A stretch of DNA of 64,000 bases from assembly GCA_013396915.1 (NCBI GenBank), contig VWZL01005129.1, forward strand, positions 62,001-126,000, given 5' to 3'. Under the pieces are notes generated by a model that was not told the DNA's origin, made no database searches, and worked only from the letters and a program-made list of their open reading frames with translations. The position numbers were made by a program, and so were the translations under genes. Position 1 is the first letter of the stretch. The number at the start of each line of letters is the position of its first letter. This document shows positions 1-13,096 of this stretch, in pieces. Source of the DNA: Stercorarius parasiticus. Its lineage: Eukaryota; Chordata; Aves; Charadriiformes; Stercorariidae.

Positions 1-352
1 AGCAGTCGTCCATTAGCCTTGGAATAACAGAGAAAGCGTTGCTAGCGGAAGTTCAAACAACCTGAGAAAATAAACCAGCCAGTGCATGGACTGTTATTAT
101 CCCCCTCTACTCAGCACCTGTGAGGCTGCAGCTACAGTGTGTCTGTTTTTATTTTTGGCCATCCCCACTCAGTCCTGACATGGAAAACATTCCTGTTGCA
201 GGCTGTTAGAGATTTACCATACCAGAAAGTTTGGTCCACTGGGGTTTATCACTCCTTTCTTCTCCCAAATATTCCATAAGAAGAGCGTGTCTATTCACCC
301 CCTGCTTGCTGTCCCATATATAAACTACAGCGTTTGGTCCTTTTTCCTGCAG

Positions 353-547
353 GCAGTCCACAAGGCCCTGCTGGAAGTTGATGAGGCCGGAACGGAGGCT
401 GCAGGAGCCACAGCCATAATTCTTAACAGACTTTTCCACCCTTCTGTTACCGTGAAATTCAACAGGCCCTTCATTATATTGATTTCTGACAAAGCAACCA
501 GCACCACACTTTTCATGGGGAAGATTGTCGATCCTACTCAGAAGTAA
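353..547 (+). CDS. Gene 1: last coding exon of a clade A serpin (partial gene; upstream exons outside window)
   Basis: This is the 3' terminal coding exon of a secreted serine-protease inhibitor. It starts after a pyrimidine-rich tract ending in TGCAG (AG at 351-352), reads 64 codons and stops with TAA at 545-547. It opens with AVHKALLEV, which matches the first residues of the last exons of the other three genes. The hinge GTEAAGATA has the small residues expected of inhibitory serpins. The reactive loop continues IILNRLFHPSVTV, then the serpin signature VKFNRPFIILI and the C-terminal FMGKIVDPTQK. The loop from hinge Gly to signature Asn is 25 residues. Counting 15 residues from the hinge Gly puts P1 at Leu with Phe as P1'. 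If the loop is one residue shorter on the N side, the preceding Arg is P1. A chymotrypsin-like target (SERPINA3 type) is an inference. The remaining exons must lie to the left of base 1. Confidence 0.9.
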   Translation, partial: AVHKALLEVDEAGTEAAGATAIILNRLFHPSVTVKFNRPFIILISDKATSTTLFMGKIVDPTQK

Positions 548-1600
548 TTGCTGAGTTATCGTGCATGCTGTTTTTCGGCATGAGTTACAATGGCTACCGT
601 GTTCGCACACGTGGGCTAGTTAGTGCTACTAACTACTCTCTGATTGAGGGATATTCAGAAGTAAATGAGGGATTTCCTTATCAAACTGATAAGCAAAAAA
701 TTGTTAAAAAAACCCACCCAAGCAACTGACAGTTTTAAAACGTAACATTTCCCCCAGTTGAATAACTCAAGTTATTAACACATTGTCCAAATTTTCCTTG
801 GAAGACAGTTTTTTTGTAAAGTCTAATGCTATTTTGACAAGTGAATTCTCTCTGCTAAGTGGTTTTGTCCAGACTGCTTCCAGTTCTGGCTTGCTCACCA
901 AAAGCTTTATCCCAACAGGCAACAAATCCCTTGCAAGTCTATTATGTCTTCTCTGGGACATAGAAGTCTTCTCTGGGACATCTTCTTCTTTGCTGCCTAG
1001 GTCATTATTGTTTACCCTAAACCAACCTGTTNTTGCTGATGGTCACTGTTCACCTGCGCCAGTCCCTATGGAGTCCTTTCTTCCTTACACAGCTCTTTGC
1101 TGCCTAGGTGATTGTTGTTTACCCTAAACCAACCTGTTCTTTCTCACATGTTCCAACTCTTTGCCTAGGACATCTTAAAAAAACACTAAAAAAAAGAGAA
1201 AATCCCCAAAAAGAGACAATAGACTTATTCTGCTGTAGTACTCGCTGTAAATGTCTTTTTGCAGTCTCCAGAGTCAGCAAAAAACCTTGAGAGACAGTGA
1301 CATTAGGCATAAACTGTGAAAGAATTGTCCCGCTACAATGTCATCCGTGAATTATTGCTATGGCTGATGAATAAAATAAGCAGTCATTTAAATCCATCAC
1401 TTAAGGACTGACTCTCAGTGACTCCATTCTCTTCCTATCCTGTTATAAATCTTTCAAAATCAATGAAAACTTTCAGTCACTCTTATTAACATAGCAGGGT
1501 GTCTGTAAAATAAATTTTGAAGGCTGTTAAATGAGTCCAGCTTTTCTCATATGGAGGTGGCAATTCTTTGCGTTCTCTCCTTATGTGCCTACTTGGGTAA
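548..1600 (+). other. 3' flank of gene 1 with candidate poly(A) signals
   Basis: No coding region was found here. AATAAA occurs at 1370-1375 and again at 1509-1514, so the 3' UTR of gene 1 could end near either. No closer AATAAA was seen. The choice between them is a guess. The tract also holds a local duplication, listed separately. Confidence 0.4.
990..1138 (+). repeat. Direct repeat of about 43 bp, offset about 106 bp, with an ambiguous base
   Basis: A segment beginning TTTGCTGCCTAGGTCATT near 990 returns near 1096 with only a couple of changes and runs to the same CCAACCTGTT end. A shorter direct repeat of GTCTTCTCTGGGACAT lies just before it (from 946 and again from 967). Base 1032, inside the first copy, is an n, so the assembler was uncertain here. 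The array may be collapsed or polymorphic. Confidence 0.7.
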
Positions 1601-4600
1601 AACCTGTTGTCAAGAAGTACATAACCGCTCTCTTGCTGTTGTGGGTCTGTGGATCACCCACTCTGACTGCAGTGGAGCGCTGGGGCCCAGGGCTCGGCGT
1701 TGCTGAAGTCTATACAAACCCTTTATGGTGCAGCTGCTGCCTCAAGGACAGACCAATTCCTGCTTTGGCAGCGGTTCTCCCACTGCACTGCTTTGACTCG
1801 TGCCACTGCATATTGACCCTGGATACATTTTTTGCAGGCAGAGTTTAGTCCCTGTCGCTGGGAAGGTGACGCTGCTTAATGTACGTTGCTCATTTCTACA
1901 GCGGTCCTGGCAAAGTGCTGTGAGCGCTGCGAAGGAGACACAAGCCCCAAATCAACAAACAAGCTCCCTGCTCCTGACATCTCTCCGGTCCTCTGACCTG
2001 TTCTCCCACACTTGGTCCACTCTGCACAGAGGTGCTCTATTGAGACCCATCAGCGCTTGTAGCGTGGGTATGGTGTATGGGGGTCTGTGCTTCTGACTCA
2101 GGGGAGCTTGGAGACTGCTGCCTTGTCTGAGTCCCTTTGCTCCAAGCAGCAAGAACTAAGTGGAAGCCCTGAGCTATTGCTTCTGCCGGGGCAAGATACC
2201 ATCACTCAGTGGATTGGGAGATACCGTGCCTCTGTGCAAAGCAGCGGCTTTTACAGAGCAGAGATCAAAGATAACTTGCTGTGGTGTGAGGCAGCTTGCT
2301 CTGCGGTGACTGTACAAACTCAACAAGAGCCGTGAGCAGCTCCAGTGAGATCCCACCCTGATAAATTAGTGCACCAGTACTGATTAAAAGGCAGGATGGT
2401 GAGATTTTTATCAGAGTGGGGTGGCAGAAGAACAGGTTCTCAGCCTATTGCTAAAGGGAAAGAGGTTAAGAAAAATCCCCCGGTTGCTAGGACAGCACAG
2501 AGGCTTCGGGAAATAACACATGGAGCAACTTCCTGCTCCATCTACCTCCCAGGCCTTTGCTTTTGAGAGTGGAGGCAAGGAACCACAGGAGAGCTGCACT
2601 AGGAGTTTTCACACTGGAGTGTGAGGAATGATTCCTTCTGGCGAAAGTATCGAACACGGCACCTTGAATAATGGATGGGCTTGGGAGGTATCTACCAGGA
2701 CGCAGGGCATTACCACAGTTGTCCCCCAGTTGAGACACTTCATGCTCCAGACCAGCCCTGAGCTGTGTCAGGGAGCTGGAGTGGGAAGAGGGATTGTCCT
2801 AAATCTCTCTGGAAGGGAAGGATGTGGAAAAAACATGAGAAAAGACACTAGCCTCATGCCATACATACGTGGAAGGCACAAAAATGCTGATAGTTCACAG
2901 TATGGCGATCCATACTGTGGAGATCCATAGAGCAGGCGGCTAAATATATCTGGCTGATGCTACTTTCAGCATAGTCCTGGTTATGTTCTTTAAGAAGTGG
3001 ACAATTCTGCAAAGTTTTTGTGGAGATGGGGGCATTTTGTCCCAGCTCCATTAAAATCGTATTGATCTGCCTTTCATTGTCTGTCCATGTTGCTTGTGTC
3101 CATTTTAGTGTGTGATAAGGAATGTTCCTCTTTATGCTATCTAGTTGTATTAAAGGTAGAGAAGGAAAGGAAGGATTATGATAGACGTAAGCTAAAAATT
3201 TCACTTACGTACTGTGTATTCATTTTGTCTGTGGTAAACACATGTATTTTATGGTGTCTTTCATTTGTCAGTAAGTGATTTTATTAACACCCTTCAATCT
3301 TCCACTGCAAAAAAACCCCAGATCTGATTAGGACAGGTTAATCCCACACGTGCCTTCTCTCAGTCTGTTGGACAGCTGGATCCAAACTAAGCCCTGAAAG
3401 AGAACTAGAGCTTCTTTATACCCTGTGAAGTGTTGTCCACTTGACTTGCTGCAGCAACAGTCAGCACAAGGGGACAATACAGCTTACGGTGGAGCATGTG
3501 ACCCCCTATCATAACCATACAAGATCAATGACCTGCTGTGGGTCCGTTAGCTCTGGCCTGACATAATTACATGAAGCTCTGAGGAAAAGGACTTACCTAA
3601 AGAGAGCATCCCTCAGCTGAGAACCCCTGCAAAGGAAGATGGACCCACTGGGATGGGTCCCTGAAGGGCAGCCTAGATATGCCCCACCAGATCTGAGTGC
3701 CAGACTTCTCTTGGCAACATCTGAGCCATGTGGGAGACAGTAAGTTTGTTCTATCTGACCTTGTTTATGGTCCACTGGGACTCTTGTTTGCTGATGTGGT
3801 AGCTTCTGTTAGTAAAGCTCTGTTTGCTTTGCCCCGTGGCAGGGTCCATGTAGTATGTTGTCACAAACCATGAAGCAGGGGGATTTCAGGGCTAATGTGG
3901 TATGTGTTCAATGCATTTTACCTTTCAGAGGTAAGAAAAGGAGCTGACTCAATGCCAAAAAGCTCAAAGCAATCAGATAGTCACAGAAACACCAGTTTCT
4001 CACATAAGCCCTGCTATTAAGATGCTACCAGTACTTTGGACTTTCCTTTCTTATTCCCAGCTATGTGATTTGAACCCTAACGCTGGTATCTAGAGAACTT
4101 GCCCTTGAATGGGCACACCAGCCCTCTCCCCACAGCTGTGTCATCCGTTCAGCCCTTGATCACTGCTACTATTTCAAGGAAATGGGAATTCACCCAGATG
4201 TAAGCCAACCTTATTTGAATTGTTTCGGTAGATTCATCACAACACAAGCAGCAGTCGTTTTCCCTGTACTCACAATCGTTTTGAAGCAGAGAATCACTAA
4301 GCTCTTAAAAACAGTTGTTTATGATAGTTGCTGTGCAGGGTGGTTTTTGACTGTGGATTCTGAGAACCAAGAGTACCTGTATGGCAGCTACAAGGCAGTC
4401 TCAGTGCCTCACAACCCAGCTCATCTTTGACATGACCTTTTGGAAGCATAAAAGAACAACAAAATCTCATAGCAGTGTTACTCCCTAATCCAGCATTCAA
4501 GTCTTTTCTCCAAAACAGAGAGGCAGCAGAGTTTCCCAGCAGAAAAAAGTATAAGAGAAATATGAGCATTTTTAAATGCAATTATTTCAACGAAAACTAA

Positions 4601-7600
4601 ATATTCACTACAGTGGGAGTTAGGATGAGTGCAAATTCTCAGGAGGGAAAGGAGCATGAAGACCACCATGTATCTCCGAGTACTGTGACACATCCTCCTA
4701 ATCGTACATTCCCTGTTGGGTAGCACACCTCTGCCCTTACCCACACAAGGCTGCTTTCATTAGATTTAAGCTGAGCCCATGTGTGCAATGGTGATATCAT
4801 CCATTCCCTGTAAACTGTTAGCCAGCAAAGACTGATCTGGAAATATCCATTGTGAGTTCCCAGTCCCAGGCTTAAGAGAGAATCCATTTCTAAAATAACT
4901 TGGTAATTACTCTTTCCTCAGAGTAACAGTTTTAAAGAAAACAATATAATTCATTCATTTCATGTCCATGTCCTTGCAGTAAGATTAATACCCTGGTTAC
5001 ACAGACTCAGCTCAGCACTGATGTTGCTGCAAATGACTTTGCTGGCTTCTTGCAAAGGAGAATTTCCATGATGAAAGTAGCTTTTCAGTTCAATCCTACC
5101 CCTGGAGATGAATTTATTACAAGTGAATTAGCTTGATTTATACAAATGAGTCTTTATTTCTCTGATTTTTGATTGTGTTCAGTTTCTTTTCCATAAGTCA
5201 TCTGGAAAAAAAAATACTTACTATTTATTACTTTACTAAACATGAATGTATCCTTCGTGGTTGGAAAACTTTTGTTAATAGCAATGTGATGCTCATATGG
5301 AAGATCTGAAGAAGGCTTTGCCTGACTTGCGTAAATATCTAATAAGGAAAAGTTGCCGTATTGTTTACTATGTCTCATGTAGGAAACACAGCCCACACAG
5401 AAGATGCTCTGCTAAAGGAAAATGTTTGAAAGGAAAAAACAACATAGAATAAGATAATTCACTAAGTGTTGTAGTTGTCAGAAAAACTTTGGTTGCAGCC
5501 AGGAAAGAATCTCAGAGCAAGAGAAAACATCTGTGCACAGAGGAGATGAAAGATGTAATGAAAAGTGGGTCCTAAAATGCATATGAATGCAAAAGAGAAC
5601 ATACGCCTAGACCTCATGTAGGTATGCTGTTCACACAGATCCAGATTCTTTAGCCGTCAAAAAAGCCGTACGATTTCTCACATATTCAAGGGACAGACAC
5701 TAGAATGTACAACATGAATTTATTTTCTGTTCCTGTATCTTCCATCTTTCAAGTTTGAGCTCTGTCCCTTTGGTAAATGTTATGGGTGAAATTTTAAGAC
5801 ATTTTGGGCCTCAATTGCCCCAGCCAGAGATCGCTACCTCATGCCCATGCCTGTCATTGTGCTCTGTGTCAGAATCTTATCATTTTCACCGTTGTGTCCA
5901 GGGTGACTGAGAAGAGGCATCAAATAGAGGCAAATACGCTCCAGCACTTCTCACCGCTTCTGGGTCGGCAGGGTGGGCAAGGTGGTCCAGCAATGATGAC
6001 AGAAAACCTGTGTAAGTACAGCCTGGATACCAAAGCGTCCTGTGGAGGCATGTTAATGAAAGCCATGGATGGAAATGGGATTGTGTTGACCTGCCAGAAT
6101 GTGAGCTGCAGAGGCCAAGGGCAACCACACGGTCTGTTCTTTTGCCTCCATTGAAACAGGGAAGAGAATTGTTGCATTAAACCGTCTCGGTGATCTGTCA
6201 GAATCATCAGCATCCCAAAAGTTTACAGTGTCTAAGACTTGTTTAAGAAAAGGGATATGAGCAATGGAATCGTATACATTTCATTTTATTGAATATATTC
6301 CTTCAGCTAGCTGATCTGCCTTCTGCTTCTTCACTGTAGCCAACAATATTAATCTGTTAAATAGTAACAAATGATAACACATAGCAAAGTTTAGCCCTAA
6401 TACTTTCTATCTGGCTTCGGGAGCAAAAAACTCCAAGTGTAACATGAAGGGATTCTCTTAGTGCTTATTTCAGGTCATATCTGCAACAGAAAGATAAATA
6501 ATGTAAGGTATCAGTTTAAATTTAAATAGTAATGCCAAGAGGTTTCTCTGTGTAGACAACTTCATTCCAAAATGAGAGCTTTTATTCTCTGGTGAACTTG
6601 TCATTCTAAAAGTTGTTTGCGTAAGAAGGGTTCCTTCACACCAAGAGAAAAAGGTCTGTAGGGAAAATTCTGCTAGTAAAATGTTATTGTTTCAGCATAC
6701 CAGTTATGAGTAGTAAGATCCTTGCAAGAAGCCACGCTTTTAGTGTGATCTGCTACACTGCTTTCTGCAGGTAGAACTGTGTATGGAATGTGGAGTTCTG
6801 GGGGTTATAGGAAAAGGAGCCCTGTGCCACCATCTTCTGGTAAAATGAAGGAATGGACATGACAAATTCTGTCTCATTTTGAAACCAGAAAGAACAGTAG
6901 CTTTCTGGCTTGCTGTTACTGCGTCAGTGGGGATTTTGATTTTCTTGTTAAGTTTTAGCTGCAGGATTCGTGAAATTCTGTACTTGAACCGACTGCTGTC
7001 ACGAGGAGTAAGGGTTTGGTGTGATGGTAGGTAGCTGAAATACGGATCAGCTCAGTAGTGGGGAAGGAGGCAAATTAAATATTAGAAATTAGTGGGAAAG
7101 GAAAAAGAGCACATCAGATAGGAACATTGTACCACTGTCTAAATGTCTGGATCACCGCACGTGGCTTAGAAAGTGTAATTCTGGTCCTATAATAATAGAA
7201 AGGATAAATGAGAACCGGAAAATCTTTAGAAAAAGGTGGTAAGGTTAATCAAAGGTTTGGAACAGCTGCTGTTTGAGGAGACAGATCTTCAGCCTGGAAA
7301 AGAGACAATTTAGCGGGCATAAAAAAGCAAAAATTATTTGTGGCACAGATTGGGTGAATGGAGACAATGTTCACCATTACCAGATCTAATGCCAGAGCTA
7401 CAGGCCATCACATGAAGCATGTAGGAGCCAGGATCGAAGCCAATAAAAAGAGGTGGCTGTGCACACAGCAGACAGCGTGTGTGGAGTGGCACATTGCAGG
7501 GTGATCCTGCAAACCCCAAGCTGTACCAGCCCAGTACTTGTTCCTCACGTGTTCCTGACCCAGACAAATTCCAGATGATTTATATAGCACTTTTTGAAGG

Positions 7601-10600
7601 GCATGTCTTCTTTCACGAAGCAGCCTATAAACCATAAGCTTGCTGGGTAGATTTTCAATATTTTGTTTGCCCATTTCATGTTGTGTTCGTTATACGTTTC
7701 ACAAGCGTAACCACTGCTAAGGAACCCTTCTTTCTGGGAGCCTGGGTCACCGTGGACTGAGGAAGGGCAGGACCTGGGTGTGAAGGCAGGGTATCTGGTT
7801 GGGGGCGGACAGGCAGTGGGGAAGGGTCTGGGAATGGGAACTTACAGGAGAGACTAAGCGAGTTCCTCCACCCTATGTGCATCTTTCAGTGGAGTGTAGA
7901 TACTTTTTTGACACGGGGAAGAAGGGACTGCGTTTTGTGCTTAAAAAGCTGTGAAGATGATGGAGGATGAAGGAACTTGTACTTGTTCCTCATGCGTCTC
8001 CTCCTGGTGCTCCCCTGCATGACAGACCTGGGCTGAGAGCACTTTCTGGGGAGAGTGTTCAGCCCCAGCCCAAGGAGACTCAATAAAAGTTCTTGAGCTC
8101 TCAACCACCTCTTGCACCGCCAACCTCAGGCTTTTCTTATTGAGGGAAGATGTGAGCTAATATTATAGGAAAGGTTGGAAAAGACCTGTGTTTACCCAGG
8201 TGCGATGGACAGACTCCCTACTTCGGGCTTTAGAAAGCCCATATTTGTGTCCTTCTTCCATTATCTAGGCACTGACCTGAGATAAATCTAACCTGTAAAC
8301 AGGTGCCTTTTACTTTAGAAATTTATTTCTGCATGGGCAAAGTGGATGCTTAGTGCTATCTATGCATAACTGTCGCTTTTGTACTGAGCGTAAAGCAGTG
8401 GAAACTGAGGTCAGCTGCATTTCTCTGGTAAGCAAACCACTTTCCGTCCAAAGCACACAATGAAAAACAGGTCAAAGATGCAAAATTTCATCACTTTCCA
8501 GTTCTGTAATTCACTGTCAACACTTGGAAAACCCTTTCCAAAGTGCTTCTGCAGGACTCTAGTTTAAGGCTCGATGTCTCTCCCTTAGAATCAGACAACA
8601 GCTTCAGTTTGAAGGACTGCTGGGCTGCTCTGCTCCAGATCGATTACATACGGAGGTATAGCCTGTGCTCTTTACCGAGGTGGATTCTGGATCACGATGC
8701 TGCCCAGTCACTGTTACTTCATCTAAGCAAATGCCTTTTCCGTCTCATGCTTTTACATAGACTTGCTGGATTTGCTAACTGAATACTTGCTCAAACCAAT
8801 TTTATCACAGTTCTTCAGTAGGTTTTGCAGGTAACGAGAGTAAAGCTTAGATTCGGGAGCATTATGCTTTTAGAAATTGATTTTTAAAGTTCTCTCCTCC
8901 AATGCTACCTATTAATAAATGACAGGGAATCACAGTTGAAGTGTATGGTGATCTGGAATATCCAGTCTGGTTTTAAAATGTCATAAAACAGTTTCAGCGT
9001 TTACCAAACCTACTCTTCATCCACCTTGCACTGCTAAATCACTCCACCAAGTGTTGGACTGTCTGCAAGCTATTCCTGGAGAGGACGTAAAAAAAAAAAG
9101 CTAATGATGAGAAAAATGGAGATGCATCATTATTAAAAAGGTAATATATAATAAATTGGGGTTTTTTCATAAGTAAATGTAAGGATGATGAAAATCATGA
9201 TAGCTAGAGAGAAATGGGGTCACATGAACTGTGAAAACTGAGAAAGTGTGACTCATATAACCTCAAACGCAAAGAAAATAAAACAACCATCTTGGTTTCC
9301 AAAGGAAACAGCATCAAATTTTCATGTTTGTAGCCACTTGCCTTCCCTTAGCTACCCTCCACAACATTGCAGCTCACTGGCAAATTTCAGTCAGGCTTAA
9401 CAGAGAGGTAGGAGATTGAAAAACCATTATGCTACTTTGTGAAAATCAGTGAAATCCCAGTTTGCGCCTGCTGTGGGGAAGGCAGGCAGGACTCAGCTGC
9501 TTTAAATTCTGCTGGTCGCAGCAGGCAATGAGTGCGTAGCAGGTAGCCCGAGCGCCAGCCCTAGCCCTAGCCCTAGTAGTCTTAGCTCTGCTCTCCTGCC
9601 TGGTAGGAGTCATCCTGGAGGCTGTGGAGTAAATCTGTGGTTATTTTGGCGAGGAAAACTATAAATCCTTAATAAACTAGGCTTTATTAACTCTGCTGCT
9701 TACAGAACAGTTTGCTAAATGTTCTGCGTTGTCTTGTCTGTATCAGTGTAGTGAGTGCCGCTGTGTTTCCTCTGAGTCAGTTTTAAGGTTTTTTGTCTTT
9801 TTTCTAGGAGTACAGCTTGGGGGAAAAAAAAAAAAGTTCATGCATGTTTGTACTATGAAAATTTCATGTGTGATGAGAATCAGTACCATACGTTGACTTT
9901 GTGCTCTTAATCTGCATTAGACCAAAATAGAGGGATAGGCTCAGATTTTTAATCTCATTAATTTCTTCAGGCCAGGTTGTCAGTCGGATGCCACTGAAGT
10001 CAATGATAGGACAGTTTCTCTGTGAGGGAGCTGGATGCTAAACCATCATAATGCTTCAAGATCAGGTAAAGACAGGGGATTCTACCTCACCGCAGCTTGC
10101 TCGAAGGAGTCTACAGCTAACTAAAAATAAAATAATAAAATAGTGATAACTAAAGCCCCATTCTCTTCTAATGACCGATTCTCTGAAAGAGTTAATGTCT
10201 GGGCATTTACAGCCTAATCAATTTATTACATTACCGTACTTTTAACATACTTTTTTTTTCCTTTCGTTTGCACTTGACAGTGTTTTTCAGGTTTTTCAAC
10301 AAAACCTTGGTAAATAAAATATTTTTGCATCACTTCATATCGGGATGGAAAAAGCTCATTTTTACTAGCTTTTAGCACAAATCGTTTAAAACGATTGCAT
10401 ATAAAATCTAGTAAATGTGTAATTCCTCAAAGCTCTGAAAAAAGTGTTCTGAAGTTATTGTTATCTTATCAAAACCCCACAATTCATTTGAGATAGCATT
10501 TCTTCAGTTTTTTTTTCAATTCAAATCATAGCGCATTAATTGTCGCCACAGGTTCTGATTTAGCAAAGATGATGATTATCTTTAGCGGAACTACTCACAC

Positions 10601-11447
10601 ACTATTCACATGACTAGAATTAATAACACTTGCACATCTTGTGCAATCAGGTATCACATTCAAAAACAATTCCTAGGGCTTTTGTTTCTTCTTCTATTCG
10701 AACTGTCCTTGGAGGGAAACCTGTTTCCTGTCCCCTAGGCTTGTTCTTGCATTATTAGGTTAGCAATCATACTAGTTGATCTTTTTCCAGTACTATGAAT
10801 ACCTATAGGTGTGTATGTACTTACATATATAAAAATTACATCTTTCACAGGTAGACGAAAACACAGTTGTTCACACACAATTACCTACACATCTCATGTA
10901 AGCAGTTTTTATATTTTGCTTGATTTCCAAGCAGAAGATCCTCAGAAGGCAGGCTGGGAATTGTCTTTCCCTTCACTTTCTCATCAGCCTCTTGCAGCCT
11001 GAAGATGAGCTATTCCTCTGCCAAGTGGATGATTTGGGTCTGATTATCTCGGGTAGGGTAGAACGGTTTGTAACACTTGAGGGTCTTGTATCCAGATGAA
11101 GCGGCCAAGTGCTCCACTAGGTTAGTAAGCGGAAGATTAGTACTGCTGAGTTCAAAAAGAAAATGGTGTGCCCTGCCCTGTTTTACTGCTTGACTATGCA
11201 GCCATATGAGACAACCACAGGACAAGAGCCTTGGTTTGAGATTGAGGGGAAGAAGGTGCAGTTCCCTTTCCAGCATTGCCTTCAGACTCCTAAATGCAGC
11301 TCCCCACCAGTGTGCTCTCATTCAGAGGTGCTGAACACCTCATGTGGGGCATTTCGACACGTGACGTAGCTTGGGGCTCCTGCTCAGGAGCCAGATGCTT
11401 GCGATCTTGCAGAGAGGGACATGTGTGTTGACCTGGCCACTGGTCTT
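1600..11447. other. Intergenic stretch, no gene recognised
   Basis: About 9.8 kb without a supportable gene. Open frames of 60-116 codons occur on both strands, but none shows splice-bounded serpin or other family motifs, and they overlap one another as chance frames do. A small run of three CCCTAG units lies near 9560, and short A tracts lie near 9090 and 9828. No decayed serpin exon was recognised in this stretch. Confidence 0.5.
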
Positions 11448-12066
11448 TCACAGAATTTCACGGAATTTTTCAGAGTTGGAAGAGACCTCTAGCGGTCATC
11501 TAGTCCCACTCCCCCATTAAAGCAGGATCGCCTAGAGCACATTCCTCAGGACTGCATCCAGGCGGGTCTTGAAAGTCTCCAGAGAAGGGGACTCCACAAC
11601 TTCCCTGGGCAGCCTGTTCCAGTGCTCTGTCACCCTCGCCGTAAAGAAGTTTTTTCTCATATTTGATCGGAACTTCCTATGTTCCAGCTTGTGCCCATTG
11701 CCCCTCGTCCTGTTACTGGGACGCACTGAAAAGAGTCTGGCTCCATCCTCCTTAAACCCACCCTGTAGATACTTGTAAACATTAATAAGGTCTCCCCTCA
11801 GCCTTCTCTTCTCCAGGCTAAAGAGTCACAGCTCTCTCAGCCTTTCCTCATAAGGGAGATGCTCCAATCCCTCAATCATCTTTGTTGCCCTATGCTGGAC
11901 TCTCTCCAGTAGTTGCCTGTCTCTCTTGAACTGGGGAGCCCAGAACTGGACACAGTATTCCAGTTGTGGCCTCACCAGTGCAGAGTAGAGGGGGAGAATG
12001 ACGTCCCTTGACCTGCTGGCCACACTCTTCCCTATGCAGCCCCGAATTCTGTTGGCAATGCATTAA
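11448..12066 (-). mobile_element. CR1 LINE 3' fragment (5'-truncated)
   Basis: On the minus strand this is the end of the CR1 reverse-transcriptase ORF and its 3' UTR. Minus-strand translation shows [20 protein letters not shown] and [20 protein letters not shown], followed by [17 protein letters not shown] and [20 protein letters not shown], which are hallmark CR1 C-terminal strings. The element's 3' tail is at the left edge (TCACAGAATTTCACGGAAT in + orientation). The 5' end is truncated near 12066. It is an immobile fossil. Confidence 0.9.
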
Positions 12067-12521
12067 CATAGTTCTACCTCCTGGCTCAGGCCCTCATCTA
12101 TACTAATTGTCTTTTCCAAGAAGATGGTGGAGTTCTTTACCAATACAGTCCAAAAAAAAAAAAAATCTTCATAATTCACACTGTATTCCTTTTGAAGCTT
12201 GTATTTGATTAAAAAAATGTGCCAGATGACATTCTCCTGCCTATGGTTCGGCAGCAAGTAACAAAGCAAACACGTGAGCAGGCCACATCCACAAGACAAA
12301 ATCCTTTTGGACTACAGTACATCTTGTGCTTGCTTTTCCTTAACTTTTATATTTAAAATTCAATTATCAAGATTTGTACATGAAGAATGAATTTATTGAA
12401 AAGAGGTGAAGCAAAAGCTGCATGAAAGAATGAGCACATCTGGGTTCCCTGATGGAGATATGTGAGTTAAAATGGAGGCTAGAGTTAATGGAAAATGAGA
12501 AGGATCTTCTAGGACGGTCCT
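12067..12521. other. Intergenic spacer between CR1 and LTR
   Basis: No gene is seen. A run of about 13 A's lies near 12153-12166. The 11 bases ATCTTCTAGGA at 12504-12514 recur with one change just after the neighbouring LTR. Confidence 0.4.
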
Positions 12522-13096
12522 TGTACTGGTTTTGGCTGGGATAGAGTTAATTTTCTTCATAGTAGCTAGCATGAGGCTATGTTTTGGATATGTGCTGAGA
12601 ACAGTGTTGATGACACAGGGATGTTTTTGTTACTGCTGAGCAGTGCTTACACACAGTCAAGGCCTTTTCTGCTCCTCACACCACCCCACCAGCGAGTGGG
12701 CTGGGGTGCACAAGAAGTCGGGAGGGGACACAGCCGGGACAGCTGACCCCAACTGACCAAAGGGATATTCCACTACCACATGACGCCATGTCAGCGTGTA
12801 AAGCTGGGGGAAGAAGGAGGAAGGGTGCAGACGTTTGGATTTATAGCTTTTGTCTTCCCAAGTAACCATTATGCGTGATGGAGCCCTGCTTTCCTGGAGA
12901 TGGCTGAACACCTGCCTTAATTCCTTGTTTTGCTTTGCTTCTGTGCATGACTTTTGCTTTACCTATTAAGTGGCCTTTATCTCAACCCGTGAGTTTTCAT
13001 ACTTTTACCCTTCAGTTCTCTCTCCCATCCCACTGGGGGGGAAGTGAACGAGTGACTGTGTGGTGCTTATATGACAGATGGAGTTAAACCACGACA
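12522..13096 (+). mobile_element. Solo LTR of an avian ERVL-type endogenous retrovirus
   Basis: The block begins TGTACTGGTTTTGGCTGGGA and ends TTAAACCACGACA, so it has the TG...CA termini of a retroviral LTR. The body carries the familiar bird LTR strings GATAGAGTTAATTTTCTTC, TTTATCTCAACCC and CCCATCCCACTGGGGGG. No internal gag, pol or env sequence flanks it, so it is a solo LTR left by recombination. Orientation is a tentative + from the ATTAA-like signal upstream of TTTATCTCAACCC. The family assignment is from memory of avian repeats and not from a search. Confidence 0.75.

Noticed and set aside
9558..9580. CCCTAG units resembling an interstitial telomere repeat
   Set aside because: Only about three units with the wrong sixth base (vertebrate telomere is CCCTAA), so it is ordinary simple sequence.
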